Positions 20,289 through 29,404 of a DNA stretch of 64,000 nt are shown here, piece after piece. Position 1 is the stretch's first letter, and the number at the start of each line of letters is the position of its first letter. The translations under genes and the position numbers were made by a program. The notes below the pieces were generated by a model. The model did not search any database and had not been told where the DNA came from. It saw only the letters and a program-made list of their open reading frames with translations. Source of the DNA: Brucella tritici (GTDB lineage Bacteria > Pseudomonadota > Alphaproteobacteria > Rhizobiales > Rhizobiaceae); contig NZ_CADEAR010000001.1 of NCBI RefSeq assembly GCF_902825325.1, forward strand, positions 186,001 to 250,000. The letters run 5' to 3'.

Positions 20289-20566
20289 TCGATCACCTCC
20301 CCGCGCATGAGGAATTTGGACAACGCCACGGTGGCGACGAAACCCAGAAGAGAGATAATCAGCGCCGCCTCGAAATAGATTATGCTGCCCGTGCGGATAC
20401 CAAACGTTATGAGCAGAAGCAGCGCATTGAGGTAAAGCGCGTCAGTCGCAAGAATGCGATCCTGCGCGCGCGGACCGACCAGAAGCCTGTAGACCGCACA
20501 AGCCATGGCACCGAGAAGCATCAGCTGAGCAGCAAGCAGGGACCAGAAGATGATAACTGCGCTCAT
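20285..20566 (-). CDS. mnhF: Na+/H+ antiporter subunit F
   Basis: 93-residue, three-span membrane subunit. YRLLVGPRAQDRILATDALY is the conserved MrpF loop, followed by a hydrophobic stretch and FEAALIISLLGFVATVALSK. It overlaps mnhE and mnhG by 4 bases each. MrpF was implicated in cholate efflux in Bacillus, but here it is best read as an antiporter subunit. Confidence 0.95.
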   Translation of the reverse strand: MSAVIIFWSLLAAQLMLLGAMACAVYRLLVGPRAQDRILATDALYLNALLLLITFGIRTGSIIYFEAALIISLLGFVATVALSKFLMRGEVIE

Positions 20567-21078
20567 GCGGACTTCTCCTCTTCCACAATATCTGCCGCTC
20601 CGAATATCTTGATGAGCGGCTGCTCATATCTTCCCTTGATCGTGTCCCGCCACGCTTGCGCATCATCCAGATCGAGCACATGGATAGTCAGTTCGCGCCT
20701 TGCGGCGTTGTAATCGACCCAGGCCGTGCCCGGCGTCGCAGTGATTATGCAGGCGAGGACAGCAAGCGCGGTCCGGTTTTCCAGATCGAGCTGGATAACG
20801 ACGAAGCCCGGACGCCGTTTGCGTTTGCGTGACAGAATGATGCCAGTCACCGCGATGTTGGATTGCAGGATGTCGTAGCTCATGGTGCCGAACAGCCAGA
20901 GCATCGTCGGGATCGAACGAATATGGTTCTTCTGCGGTTGCAGGGCCGTCATGATGAGACACGCCACGAGTGCGATGATCGCGCCAAGCAGGAGCTGTGC
21001 CCGCGTAAAGCCGTTCAAAAGCAACCAGAACAGGAGCAGCGAGGCGAACAGAAGCGGGTAAGGCAGGATTCTTTTCAC
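20563..21078 (-). CDS. mnhE: Na+/H+ antiporter subunit E
   Basis: 171-residue subunit with hydrophobic N-terminal segments (residues 5-45) and a cytoplasmic C-terminal domain. Family features are ILQSNIAVTGIILSRKRKRR and ACIITATPGTAWVDYNAARR. It overlaps its neighbours on both sides by 4 bases, indicating translational coupling. Confidence 0.95.
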   Translation of the reverse strand: MKRILPYPLLFASLLLFWLLLNGFTRAQLLLGAIIALVACLIMTALQPQKNHIRSIPTMLWLFGTMSYDILQSNIAVTGIILSRKRKRRPGFVVIQLDLENRTALAVLACIITATPGTAWVDYNAARRELTIHVLDLDDAQAWRDTIKGRYEQPLIKIFGAADIVEEEKSA

Positions 21079-22706
21079 TGTGCCTCCTCCGTTCCGGTGC
21101 CTGCGCGCGGCGTATTGAGGACACTGCTGATATAGGACGCCGGATTATGCAGCGAACGCGCCGTTTCATCCATGTAGCGCATGGCCGGACCGGCAGCGAT
21201 TGTAAGGGCCAAACAGATTGCCAGGAGCCCTGCAATCGGCACGACTTCCCGCACCAGAACGCGCGGCACATTGCCTTCGAGAGACGCCCAGAAAGTGCGA
21301 ATGCCAGTACGTGTCATCGCGATCAGCGCTGAAAGACCAGACAGTAGAAGGAGCGCGACCAAAGCCCAGCTTGCCGGGCTGACAGGCATTGCGAGCTGCG
21401 GTGTCGGGCCATCACCGTTGAAAACGGCGGCCAGGATCAGGAACTTGGCGATAAAGCCGGAGAACGGCGGCAGCCCGATCAGCAATATCGCGCAAATGCC
21501 GAAGAATGTTCCCAGGACTGCAAGGGTTGCAGGCAGAACCGCACCGATCTCGTCCTCGTCTTCCTCCTCCTCGTCATCGCCATAGGCTTCCATGGTAACG
21601 GCAAGAACGTTTGCAGCAGCGTCCTGTCCACGTTCGATCAATTCGATCAGCAGGAAAAACGCTGCGATGGTCAGCGTGGAACTGACCATATAGTACAATG
21701 CCGCGCCGGTCATGGCGGTGTTACCGCTGCCAATCGCCGCTAGCAACGTGCCGGAGGACACGAGGATACTATAGCTGGCGAGGCGGCCCATCGCTTGCGA
21801 TGCGACAACTCCGATCAGGCCAAAGGCAAGCGTGACCATTCCGCCGAAATAGAGCCAGTCGTTGCCGAAGCCATAGGAGGAACCGGCACCGATACCAAAC
21901 ATCAGCGGCGACAGGCGCAGAAGAACATAAATGCCAACCTTGCTCATGATGGCGAAGACCGCCGCCACCGGTGCTGCAGCAGCCGTATAGGTTGGCGCAA
22001 GCCAGAAATTGAGCGGCCACATGCCCGCCTTAACGAGGAATGCAACGCCCAGAACTGCCGCCCCTGCTTCAAGTAGCATACGGTCTTCAGCCGCGACCTG
22101 CGGAATTCTCTGTGCAAGATCGGCCATATTCAATGTGCCCGTCACGCCATAGATCAGGCTGACGCCGATCAGGAACAGTGAGGAAGCGACAAGATTGACG
22201 GCAATATAATGCATGCCAGCCTTTACGCGTGCCGGGCCAGACCCATGCAGCGCCAGGCCGTAGGATGCCGCCAGCATGACTTCGAAAAAAACGAAGAGGT
22301 TGAACAGATCGCCAGTCAGAAATGCGCCGTTCAGCCCCATCAGCAAAAGCTGGAAGATTGTATGGAAGTGCGGGCTGGCCTTGTGCCAATGCGCGAGTGC
22401 GAAGCTGAGTGAAGCCATGCCAAGCAGGCTTGTCAGCATAAGCATGAGAGCCGCGAGGCGATCCAAAACCAGAACGATGCCGAAAGGTGCTGGCCAGTTG
22501 CCAATCAGATAAACCAGAGCGTCGGGCGCCTTGTCGCTCGCCATACCGGCAAGCGTGATGGCAATTGCAATCAATCCCAAGGTCGAGATGGAGTTGATGG
22601 CCATCTTGAGCTTGCGCTTGCGCTCATCGAACAACAGCAGCACAGCCGCCGTGACGAGCGGCAGGACGATTGGAGCAACGATGAGGTGCGTTTTCCAGTC
22701 CAACAT
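21075..22706 (-). CDS. mnhD: Na+/H+ antiporter subunit D
   Basis: 543-residue proton-pumping-like subunit related to NuoM/NuoN, with about 14 hydrophobic segments. LFNLFVFFEVMLAASYGLAL near residue 125 holds the conserved membrane glutamate, and AFLVKAGMWPLNFWLAPTYT near residue 225 the conserved lysine region. An unusual acidic run, GDDEEEEDEDE, lies near residues 385-396 in a loop. The start overlaps the mnhC stop by one base. Confidence 0.96.
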   Translation of the reverse strand: MLDWKTHLIVAPIVLPLVTAAVLLLFDERKRKLKMAINSISTLGLIAIAITLAGMASDKAPDALVYLIGNWPAPFGIVLVLDRLAALMLMLTSLLGMASLSFALAHWHKASPHFHTIFQLLLMGLNGAFLTGDLFNLFVFFEVMLAASYGLALHGSGPARVKAGMHYIAVNLVASSLFLIGVSLIYGVTGTLNMADLAQRIPQVAAEDRMLLEAGAAVLGVAFLVKAGMWPLNFWLAPTYTAAAAPVAAVFAIMSKVGIYVLLRLSPLMFGIGAGSSYGFGNDWLYFGGMVTLAFGLIGVVASQAMGRLASYSILVSSGTLLAAIGSGNTAMTGAALYYMVSSTLTIAAFFLLIELIERGQDAAANVLAVTMEAYGDDEEEEDEDEIGAVLPATLAVLGTFFGICAILLIGLPPFSGFIAKFLILAAVFNGDGPTPQLAMPVSPASWALVALLLLSGLSALIAMTRTGIRTFWASLEGNVPRVLVREVVPIAGLLAICLALTIAAGPAMRYMDETARSLHNPASYISSVLNTPRAGTGTEEAQ

Positions 22707-23044
22707 CAGTTCTCCTTGCCGTCCACGTGGTCCGTACGCGTCAACCCGCGCGAGGCGAGCAGCACGACAAGGAAAAGTGCGGTCATTGCGAAACCGATGA
22801 CGATGGCGGTCAGAACGAGCGCCTGTGGCACCGGATCGGTATATTGTGCGGCCTGAACGTCAACACCGCTGTCGAGCACCGGGGCAGCATTGATGCGCAG
22901 GCGCCCCATTGAAAAGATGAAGAGATTGACTGCGTAGGAAATCAGCGACAGGCCGATCGCCACCTGAAAAGTACGCGGGCGAAGAATGAGCCAGACGCCG
23001 GATGCCATCAACACGCCGATTGCCAGAGCAAGAACGAGTTCCAT
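22706..23044 (-). CDS. mnhC: Na+/H+ antiporter subunit C
   Basis: 112-residue NuoK-like subunit with three hydrophobic segments. VASGVWLILRPRTFQVAIGL-type features at residues 14-35 and DPVPQALVLTAIVIGFAMTA near residue 70 are typical MrpC/NuoK. It shares one base with the mnhA stop and one with the mnhD start (TGATG-type junctions). Confidence 0.95.
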   Translation of the reverse strand: MELVLALAIGVLMASGVWLILRPRTFQVAIGLSLISYAVNLFIFSMGRLRINAAPVLDSGVDVQAAQYTDPVPQALVLTAIVIGFAMTALFLVVLLASRGLTRTDHVDGKEN

Positions 23045-25959
23045 CAGTTCTCCTCCTTCGTTGCGGCGAGCTTCTCGACACGATGTTTACGAAGCGATTG
23101 GTGCGCGAGAGCGATCAAAACAAGGACGGTAGCGCCGACCACGAGGGTGAAGACACCAAGATCGAACAGCAGGGCGCTGGCCGTCGGCATTTTTCCGATA
23201 TGCGGTATTTCCGTATATTGGAAGAACGTGGTGAGGAACGGATAGCCGAAGAACCACGATCCTGCGCCTGTTGCAGCTGCAAACAGCAAGCCCAACCCGA
23301 TCCAGCGCAAGGGCAGAATGCGCAAGCGATCTTCTACCACACGCGCGCCTGACGCCAGATATTGCAGCAGGAATGCAATTGCGAGCGTGATACCGGCCGC
23401 AAACCCGCCACCCGGCAGGTCATGACCGCGCAGGAACAGATGTACCGCCAGCACGATGATGACCGGGAAGAGCCACTGCATGATAACCGAAGGCACGGCC
23501 AGGTAATCGGCCAGTGTTTCACCTGCCTTGCGGTCGGGTGCTGCCTCGTCATAAGCATCCTGAATCTTCTGCTGGGCAGTCGATCCGGTTGTGTCGGGCG
23601 CAGGACGGAAACGGCGCAGGAGTGCAAAGACTGTAAGACCCACAATGCCGAGGACGGCGATTTCGCCAAAAGTATCGAAAGCGCGGAAGTCGACCAGAAT
23701 GACGTTCACGACATTTTTGCCACCGCCGCCTGAATAGGCGTTTTCGAGGAAATAGTCGCCAATGCTGCTCGGCGATATCCGGGTCATCACCGCATAGGCG
23801 ATCACGGCCACACCTGCCCCGCTGCCGATTGCAAGCAGCAAGTCGCGATAGCGGCGGATCCGTGGGCCGATTTGCACCGGAATCGGGTCGGGATCCTCCC
23901 AACGCTTCGGGAGCCAGCGAAGCCCGAGAAGGAGGAGAACGGTCGTCACGATCTCGACCAGCAACTGCGTCACGGCAAGATCGGGTGCGGAAAGCCAGAC
24001 GAAGGTGATGCAGGTAATAAGCCCCGCCCCGCCGAGAAGGATAAGTGCGGCCAGCCTGTGATACTTGGCCTGATAGGCCGCGCCGATAGCGCATGCTCCA
24101 CCGAGTATCCAAAGACCGGCAAAGATCGGGTCTACAGGCTGAGCGCCGAGCGAGCCAGACTGCAGGCCGGAAGCGAAAATCGGCCAGGCGGCTGCAAGAA
24201 CGGCTACCGCAACCACGATACGGAGCTGCGGCTGCAGACGGCGTGTGCTGAGGAAAGCTTCAGCCTTACGCGCCCAGTTCCATGACAAGGTTACCAGAAC
24301 GCGCTCGAAAATGCGCTGCCCCTGCAGATGCCGGAAGAACGGCGGGCCGTCTTCACTGGTCGCAAGATAGTTCTTCAGCATCCAGTGCAGAAGAATGCCG
24401 CCGATCATGGCAACGATACTCATCATCAATGGCAGGTTGAAGCCGTGCCAGACCGAGAGACTATATTCAGGCGTGGCTGTGCCCAGCACCGACAGAACGG
24501 CCGAATGCAGGAATGGGCCGATGGAAAGGCTCGGAACAATGCCTATCAAAAGGCAAAGAAGAACCAGAAGCTCGATAGGACGACGCATCCAGTGCGGGGG
24601 CTCGTGCGGCTCATGCGGTAGGTCGTGCGGTGGCGGCCCGAAGAACGTCGAATAAATGAAGCGCACGGAATAGGCGACTGTGAAGATACCGGCAATCGTC
24701 GCCACGTAGGGCGTGATGGTGTCGAGCCACGACGCCATGTGCGTTTCCACTGCTTCGGCAAAGAACATTTCCTTGGAAATGAAACCGTTGAGCAGCGGCA
24801 CGCCCGCCATGGCCGCACTCGCCACCATGGCAAGTGTTGCCGTATAGGGCATGGGCCGCAACAACCCGCTCAGCTTGCGCATGTCGCGTGTGCCGGTCTC
24901 ATGGTCGATGATACCGGCAGCCATGAACAGCGACGCCTTGAAAATCGCATGGTTGACCATGTGGAAGATTGCAGCAACGGCGGCAAGCGGACTGCCAAGA
25001 CTAAGCAGAACGGTGATCAGGCCAAGGTTGCTGATCGTCGAATAGGCAAGTAGTCCTTTGAGATCCTGCTGGAAAACCGCGAAGAAACTCGCAATCAGAA
25101 GCGTGATCAGACCGGCCGAACCGACGATCCAGAACCACTCTTCTGTTCCGCTGAGAACCGGCCACAGGCGCGCGAGCAGGAAAACGCCCGCCTTCACCAT
25201 GGTTGCCGAATGGAGATAGGCCGATACAGGCGTCGGTGCCGCCATGGCATTGGGAAGCCAGAAGTGGAACGGAAACTGTGCACTTTTCGTGAAAGCACCA
25301 AGCAGGATCAGAATAAGAGCCACGCCGTAGAGCGGATGGGTTCGAACGATGTTGCCCGCCGCCAGAACCTTGTCAAGATCGTAGCTTCCGACAATATGAC
25401 CGAGGACGAGAACGCCAGCCAGCAGACAGAACCCACCGATACCCGTCACTGTCAGCGCCATGCGCGCGCCGTCGCGGGCACTGGCATTGTGATACCAATA
25501 GCCGATCAGCAGGAACGAGAAGATGCTGGTCAGTTCCCAGAACACGGCAAGCAATATCAGATTGCCGGACAGAACCACGCCGAGCATCGATCCCATGAAG
25601 GACAGAAGGAATGAGAAGAACCTCGGGACGGGATCCTCGGGCGACATGTAATAACGTGCATAAATGACGACCAGCAGGCCGATGCCCGTGATCAGCATCG
25701 CGAAAAGCCAGGCGAATCCGTCCATTCGGAAAGTGACATTCAGGCCGTAAGCCGGGAGCCATTCGACGGTGCCGCGAAGCACTTTGCCATCTGACACGAT
25801 GGGATAAAGGCTGGCGGTGACGATAAAGGCGACGAGCGCAATAGCTGCCGTAAACCAGGCCGAACCACTACGATCCGCCCCCCTGAATAATCCGGTTATG
25901 GCGCTGCCGAGAAATGGTAGAAGGACAAGCAGGAAAAGCATTCTGCCGTCCATCGTCAT
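23044..25959 (-). CDS. mnhA: Na+/H+ antiporter fused subunit A-B
   Basis: 971-residue NuoL-like subunit with a C-terminal MrpB-type extension. The N-terminal antiporter domain includes LLAVFWELTSIFSFLLIGYW (membrane Glu), AKAMSGI-like loops, and FHFWLPNAMAAPTPVSAYLH with SATMVKAG. The MrpA C-terminal region (from about 600) has GALWIL-type helices and LAVTQLLVEIVTTVLLLLGL. The last 150 or so residues (PGGGFAAGITLAIAFLLQYL) are the MrpB part. Fusion of A and B is usual in alphaproteobacteria (PhaAB). First gene of the operon. Confidence 0.96.
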   Translation of the reverse strand: MTMDGRMLFLLVLLPFLGSAITGLFRGADRSGSAWFTAAIALVAFIVTASLYPIVSDGKVLRGTVEWLPAYGLNVTFRMDGFAWLFAMLITGIGLLVVIYARYYMSPEDPVPRFFSFLLSFMGSMLGVVLSGNLILLAVFWELTSIFSFLLIGYWYHNASARDGARMALTVTGIGGFCLLAGVLVLGHIVGSYDLDKVLAAGNIVRTHPLYGVALILILLGAFTKSAQFPFHFWLPNAMAAPTPVSAYLHSATMVKAGVFLLARLWPVLSGTEEWFWIVGSAGLITLLIASFFAVFQQDLKGLLAYSTISNLGLITVLLSLGSPLAAVAAIFHMVNHAIFKASLFMAAGIIDHETGTRDMRKLSGLLRPMPYTATLAMVASAAMAGVPLLNGFISKEMFFAEAVETHMASWLDTITPYVATIAGIFTVAYSVRFIYSTFFGPPPHDLPHEPHEPPHWMRRPIELLVLLCLLIGIVPSLSIGPFLHSAVLSVLGTATPEYSLSVWHGFNLPLMMSIVAMIGGILLHWMLKNYLATSEDGPPFFRHLQGQRIFERVLVTLSWNWARKAEAFLSTRRLQPQLRIVVAVAVLAAAWPIFASGLQSGSLGAQPVDPIFAGLWILGGACAIGAAYQAKYHRLAALILLGGAGLITCITFVWLSAPDLAVTQLLVEIVTTVLLLLGLRWLPKRWEDPDPIPVQIGPRIRRYRDLLLAIGSGAGVAVIAYAVMTRISPSSIGDYFLENAYSGGGGKNVVNVILVDFRAFDTFGEIAVLGIVGLTVFALLRRFRPAPDTTGSTAQQKIQDAYDEAAPDRKAGETLADYLAVPSVIMQWLFPVIIVLAVHLFLRGHDLPGGGFAAGITLAIAFLLQYLASGARVVEDRLRILPLRWIGLGLLFAAATGAGSWFFGYPFLTTFFQYTEIPHIGKMPTASALLFDLGVFTLVVGATVLVLIALAHQSLRKHRVEKLAATKEEN

Positions 25960-26281
25960 GCGCCACAGGCCTCCTAGCCGAAATCAAGGTTGATCCGAAG
26001 CAGGCACCGCTCAAGAAAACAGCAACAGAATCGCTCCGGCAAGTTGTAGAGAGGAATCATATATTCCGATGGCGTTATTATGACCGGCCACGGAACATTA
26101 TGGCAATAGCTTTCAATGGCTTATCGCATAGATTTGAATCATTTTATCGTCCCCTGCGCCAGAAAATCTATAATTTATCGACGGCTGTGAACCGCGATAC
26201 CTAGCTGTCGACCATATTGACCTGAAAATCTTTCAACCTGATGACACAAAACTGGTCATGAGTTTTGCCGCTGAAGCGGCT
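25960..26281. other. Intergenic region upstream of mnhA
   Basis: 322 bases, rather AT-rich around 26040-26230, with no supported gene. It should contain the mnh promoter reading minus. A short hairpin, GCCGCT-GA-AGCGGC (26267-26280), lies immediately after the stop of the neighbouring FAD-protein gene. It may be a weak terminator for it, but it lacks a T-run on minus. Confidence 0.5.
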
Positions 26282-27619
26282 TCATCCTTCGAGCAAGACG
26301 GCCGACAGCCGCTCTGCTTGAACGCGAATGTCCGGAACGGCAGTAACCTCCCAGAACGCGCCTTTCGTAACCGGTCCGATAGCGAAAAACGGACCGGATG
26401 GTTCTCCTCGCGCATTGAGAACCTGCAGATCACGCGTGACATCGAAACCGAGATCGAGTGCATCCGGTCGGGCCAGCCCATGTTCCATGAGACCGATCAG
26501 CGCTGCATTGCGGGTTGTCGAGAAACGCGGATTGCCGCCACGGCAGTCGATAACGGTCGTCACATGCAGTTTCTCGACCTGTTTGCCGCGTCGCGGGCGA
26601 TAGCGGACTTCAATTCCGTTGTCTTCATCACGGACGGAAACCAGGTGGCCTGCTGCGATTTTAAGTTGGCCACTGTTCATGGCGCCCTCGATGCGATCCG
26701 CAACAGCCGGTGCCATGCGATGTCGATGCACGTCCCACCACGGGCGCAGGTGGCGAAGGAAACTGCGACGCTGCGACGTCGGCAGCCCCGCCCATATATG
26801 CTGTGTATGCGGGCGTAAACCATCTATCACGCCGCGCCAGCCGGAACCTGCTTTTTCCGCTTCAACCATCAGGGCGCGCACTCGCTGCATGAGCTTCGAA
26901 AGGCCCAGCGATACTGGCAGATCGTCCGCCGCGATTGGAAAAGCTTGTGCGGGCGCATGAGACGCGGGCAGAAGTCCACGGCGCGAAATCGCATATATTT
27001 CAGCATTATGGCCGTTATCGAGCAGCGACAATACGCTATCGACCATCGACAGACCTGTGCCGAATATCGCAACCGGAGCATCTGCGGGCACGTCGAAATA
27101 GCCGTTGCTCGACCAATATTCCGTAATCTGATTGCCTGTTTTTGCGATGGCAGCTTCGTTGCCCGTTGCCACAATCACAGCATCGGCAATGAACTTATCT
27201 CCGGTCCCAGCGGTAACGGTTGGCCTGCCGTCCTTCAGCGCGATATCAACGATGTCGGACTTTTCAACCGTCAAACGTGTATCGTCTTCGGAAAGATAAG
27301 GCGCGATCAGATGCTCCAAATAAGAGCGATAGAGCTTGCGTGGCGCAAAACTGTGCGGCTCCCACGAATGGCCGGTGGCGGCAATGTCGCTCGACCGCAG
27401 CCAGTTCAAGAAATGATCTGGCTGATCGGGATAGGCACTCATATTGCTGGCACGGACGTTGAGAAGATGGCTCGGGTTTTCCGTCGCGTAAGCTATGCCT
27501 GCCCCCAACTGGCCTGAACGCTCGAAAATTCGCACGTTTGATTCTGGCGAACGCCGAAGCAATTGTGCGGCCAGAATGATGCCGCTTGCTCCGGCTCCTA
27601 TGATGATAAATGACTTCAA
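26282..27619 (-). CDS. FAD/NAD(P)-binding protein, YdhS-like (COG4529)
   Basis: Predicted flavoprotein of 445 residues with an N-terminal dinucleotide fold (FIIIGAGASGIILAAQLL) and GIAYATENPSHLLNVRASNM, a signature of the YdhS-type FAD-binding family. A second nucleotide site, AIFGTGLSMVDSVLSLL, is near residue 170. The start chosen is TTG 27619, preceded by GGAAGAGG at 10 bases; it gives MKSFIIIGAG. A further-upstream TTG at 27673 would add 18 residues translating a hairpin. The substrate is unknown; family members are annotated as hydroxyacylglutathione-hydrolase-linked or monooxygenase-like without proof. Confidence 0.85.
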   Translation of the reverse strand: MKSFIIIGAGASGIILAAQLLRRSPESNVRIFERSGQLGAGIAYATENPSHLLNVRASNMSAYPDQPDHFLNWLRSSDIAATGHSWEPHSFAPRKLYRSYLEHLIAPYLSEDDTRLTVEKSDIVDIALKDGRPTVTAGTGDKFIADAVIVATGNEAAIAKTGNQITEYWSSNGYFDVPADAPVAIFGTGLSMVDSVLSLLDNGHNAEIYAISRRGLLPASHAPAQAFPIAADDLPVSLGLSKLMQRVRALMVEAEKAGSGWRGVIDGLRPHTQHIWAGLPTSQRRSFLRHLRPWWDVHRHRMAPAVADRIEGAMNSGQLKIAAGHLVSVRDEDNGIEVRYRPRRGKQVEKLHVTTVIDCRGGNPRFSTTRNAALIGLMEHGLARPDALDLGFDVTRDLQVLNARGEPSGPFFAIGPVTKGAFWEVTAVPDIRVQAERLSAVLLEG

Positions 27620-27975
27620 ACTATCGTGACCTCTTCCCGTTTCACGAAAACGACGCGAAAAGCGCGTCGTCAATTTATCGATCCTAAATCCTACTGTTTT
27701 AGTTAGATTCCATTAAACAATCGCTCTTGTAAACCCTATATAGCCGTGATGTTCCCAGCATTAAGGGCCATTCTTTGAGGCCGCTCGGCTCAAAAACAAG
27801 GCCGAAAAGTAAACAGTAAAATCCAGTTAACTACGGATCGTTGACAGTGTGTTTCAGAAACGCGGGCTGGTTTCTGCGGTCTAGATGGCAATATTTCTAC
27901 CAGCATCATTCATCGGGTGTCTTGAAAATCCCAAGCTGGACATCCCGTCAGACCGCTGAAACACAGGACAGAGTA
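27620..27975. promoter_or_regulatory. Divergent promoter region with leader hairpin
   Basis: 356 bases between divergent starts. On minus, ACGACGCG-CTTTT-CGCGTCGT (27650-27670) is a perfect 8-bp stem followed by TTTCG, in the leader of the FAD protein; it looks like an attenuator or terminator. The rest is AT-rich and includes GTTAACT-like sequence near 27826. No regulator site could be assigned. Confidence 0.5.
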
Positions 27976-28575
27976 ATGAACAATTCCCTGCTGAATTCCA
28001 TCAAGAAGCGCCGCACTCAGTATGCTCTGGGCAAATCCCTTCCGCTGTCGAACGAAGACACGGCCGAGCTGATCCGTGAAGCGGTCAAGCACACACCTTC
28101 CTCCTTCAACTCGCAGAGCTCGCGCGCTGTAATCCTGTTTGGCGCCGAGAGTGACAAGCTGTGGAACATCGTGAAGGAAGCGCTTCGCCAGTTTGTCCCC
28201 GCCGACGCTTTTGCGCAGACGGAAGCCAAGATCGACAGCTTTGCTGCCGGTGCCGGTACGGTTCTGTTTTATGAAGACCAGACCGTTGTGAAAGGTCTTC
28301 AGGAAAACTTCCCGCTTTACGCCGACAACTTCCCAGTCTGGTCCGAACAGTCGGGCGGCATGGCACAGCACTCAGTCTGGAGCGCGCTCGCCAATGCAGG
28401 CATCGGAGCCAGCCTTCAGCACTACAACCCGCTGATCGATCAGGAAGTTGCCAAGACCTGGGATATTCCTGCATCGTGGAAACTTCGTGCACAGATGCCG
28501 TTCGGCTCGAACGAACAGCCTTTCCCCGAAAAGGCATTCATGGATGACGCCGACCGCTTCAAGGTGTTCTTCTAA
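27976..28575 (+). CDS. Nitroreductase-family protein (Frm2/Hbn1-like)
   Basis: 199-residue flavin reductase-like protein. It starts MNNSLLNSIKKRRTQYALGK, with the FMN-binding RRTQYAL motif. TPSSFNSQSSRAVILFG and HSVWSALANAGIGASLQHYN match the bacterial relatives of yeast Frm2, which lack part of the classical nitroreductase C-terminus. ATG 27976 follows CAGGACAGAGTA; the longer upstream frame is not protein-like. The substrate is unknown; links to lipid signalling or oxidative stress are known only for the yeast relatives. A terminator follows. Confidence 0.88.
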   Translation: MNNSLLNSIKKRRTQYALGKSLPLSNEDTAELIREAVKHTPSSFNSQSSRAVILFGAESDKLWNIVKEALRQFVPADAFAQTEAKIDSFAAGAGTVLFYEDQTVVKGLQENFPLYADNFPVWSEQSGGMAQHSVWSALANAGIGASLQHYNPLIDQEVAKTWDIPASWKLRAQMPFGSNEQPFPEKAFMDDADRFKVFF

Positions 28576-28593
28576 TCGCCTGATTGCACGCTA

Positions 28594-28629
28594 TGAAAAA
28601 GCCGGAGGAGAATTCCTTCGGCTTTTTCA
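28594..28629. terminator. Bidirectional terminator
   Basis: TGAAAAAGCCG (28594-28604) pairs with CGGCTTTTTCA (28619-28629). A/T-rich arms give T-runs in both directions. It separates the nitroreductase gene (plus) from the Anbu gene (minus), whose stop codon overlaps its right edge. Confidence 0.88.
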
Positions 28630-29367
28630 TTTTACCTCGTCGAAACTGAACGGCGGCAATTGTTCGAGTGCAGATTTCAGTGCTTCCGACCAGCTCTCCG
28701 ATACAGTCTGGTAATAGGGGTCGGTGGCTTCGAACCGTTTGCGGGCACCCATTTTGAAGCTATCTGCTTCGTAGATCTGCATATCGAGTGGCAATCCAAC
28801 GGACAGATTGGCTTTCAGCGTGGAGTCGAATGAGACAAGCAGCAGTTTCACCGCTTCCTCGAAACTCATCTGTTCCTGATACGCACGGACAAGAATGGGC
28901 TTGCCATATTTGTTTTCGCCAATCTGGAAGAAAGGCGTATCGGCCGAACTCTCGATGAAGTTACCCTCGGGATAGATATAGAAAAGCCGCGGCTGTCCGC
29001 CTCTGATCTGTCCGCCGAGAATGAATGAAGCGCCGAAAGCGTCAGCACTCTGCCCGCCAGTCGCGGAATTCTGGATCACTTCCTTGACGGTATCACCAAC
29101 GAGACGTGCAACCTGAAACATCGAAGGCGCATCGAAAACGGACGGATGTCTGTCTGCCGGAGCCTTCATACGTTCTTCCAGAAGGCTTGCGACGGCTTGC
29201 GTCGTCGCAAGATTTCCAGCCGAAAGCAGAACAATCACACGCTCACCGGGCTCAGACCAACTCCGCATCTTCGTAAAGATAGAAATATTGTCGAGCCCGG
29301 CATTCGTCCGCGTATCGGACATGAACACAAGGCCGCGATCGATTTTTATTCCAACGCAATAAGTCAT
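28627..29367 (-). CDS. Anbu proteasome-like peptidase (COG3484)
   Basis: Bacterial proteasome homologue of 246 residues, Ntn-hydrolase fold. ATG 29367 gives MTYCVGIKIDRGLVFMSDTR. After removal of Met, Thr1 is the expected nucleophile, Asp17 falls in MSDTRTNAG, and a lysine sits at 32 in FTKMRSW, close to the proteasome Lys33. VIVLLSAGNLATTQAVASLL is the conserved second strand and helix. No dedicated ATPase unfoldase is adjacent; instead it ends an operon with transglutaminase-like, alpha-E and ATP-grasp genes, a grouping known in many bacteria. Its natural substrates are not known. Confidence 0.92.
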   Translation of the reverse strand: MTYCVGIKIDRGLVFMSDTRTNAGLDNISIFTKMRSWSEPGERVIVLLSAGNLATTQAVASLLEERMKAPADRHPSVFDAPSMFQVARLVGDTVKEVIQNSATGGQSADAFGASFILGGQIRGGQPRLFYIYPEGNFIESSADTPFFQIGENKYGKPILVRAYQEQMSFEEAVKLLLVSFDSTLKANLSVGLPLDMQIYEADSFKMGARKRFEATDPYYQTVSESWSEALKSALEQLPPFSFDEVK

Positions 29368-29404
29368 AAGCAATATCCGGCAGGCAACTCACTATCCAGA
29401 AGGA

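Noticed and set aside
25914-26204. 96-codon open frame overlapping the start of mnhA
   Set aside because: It covers the expected mnh promoter and has no family character.
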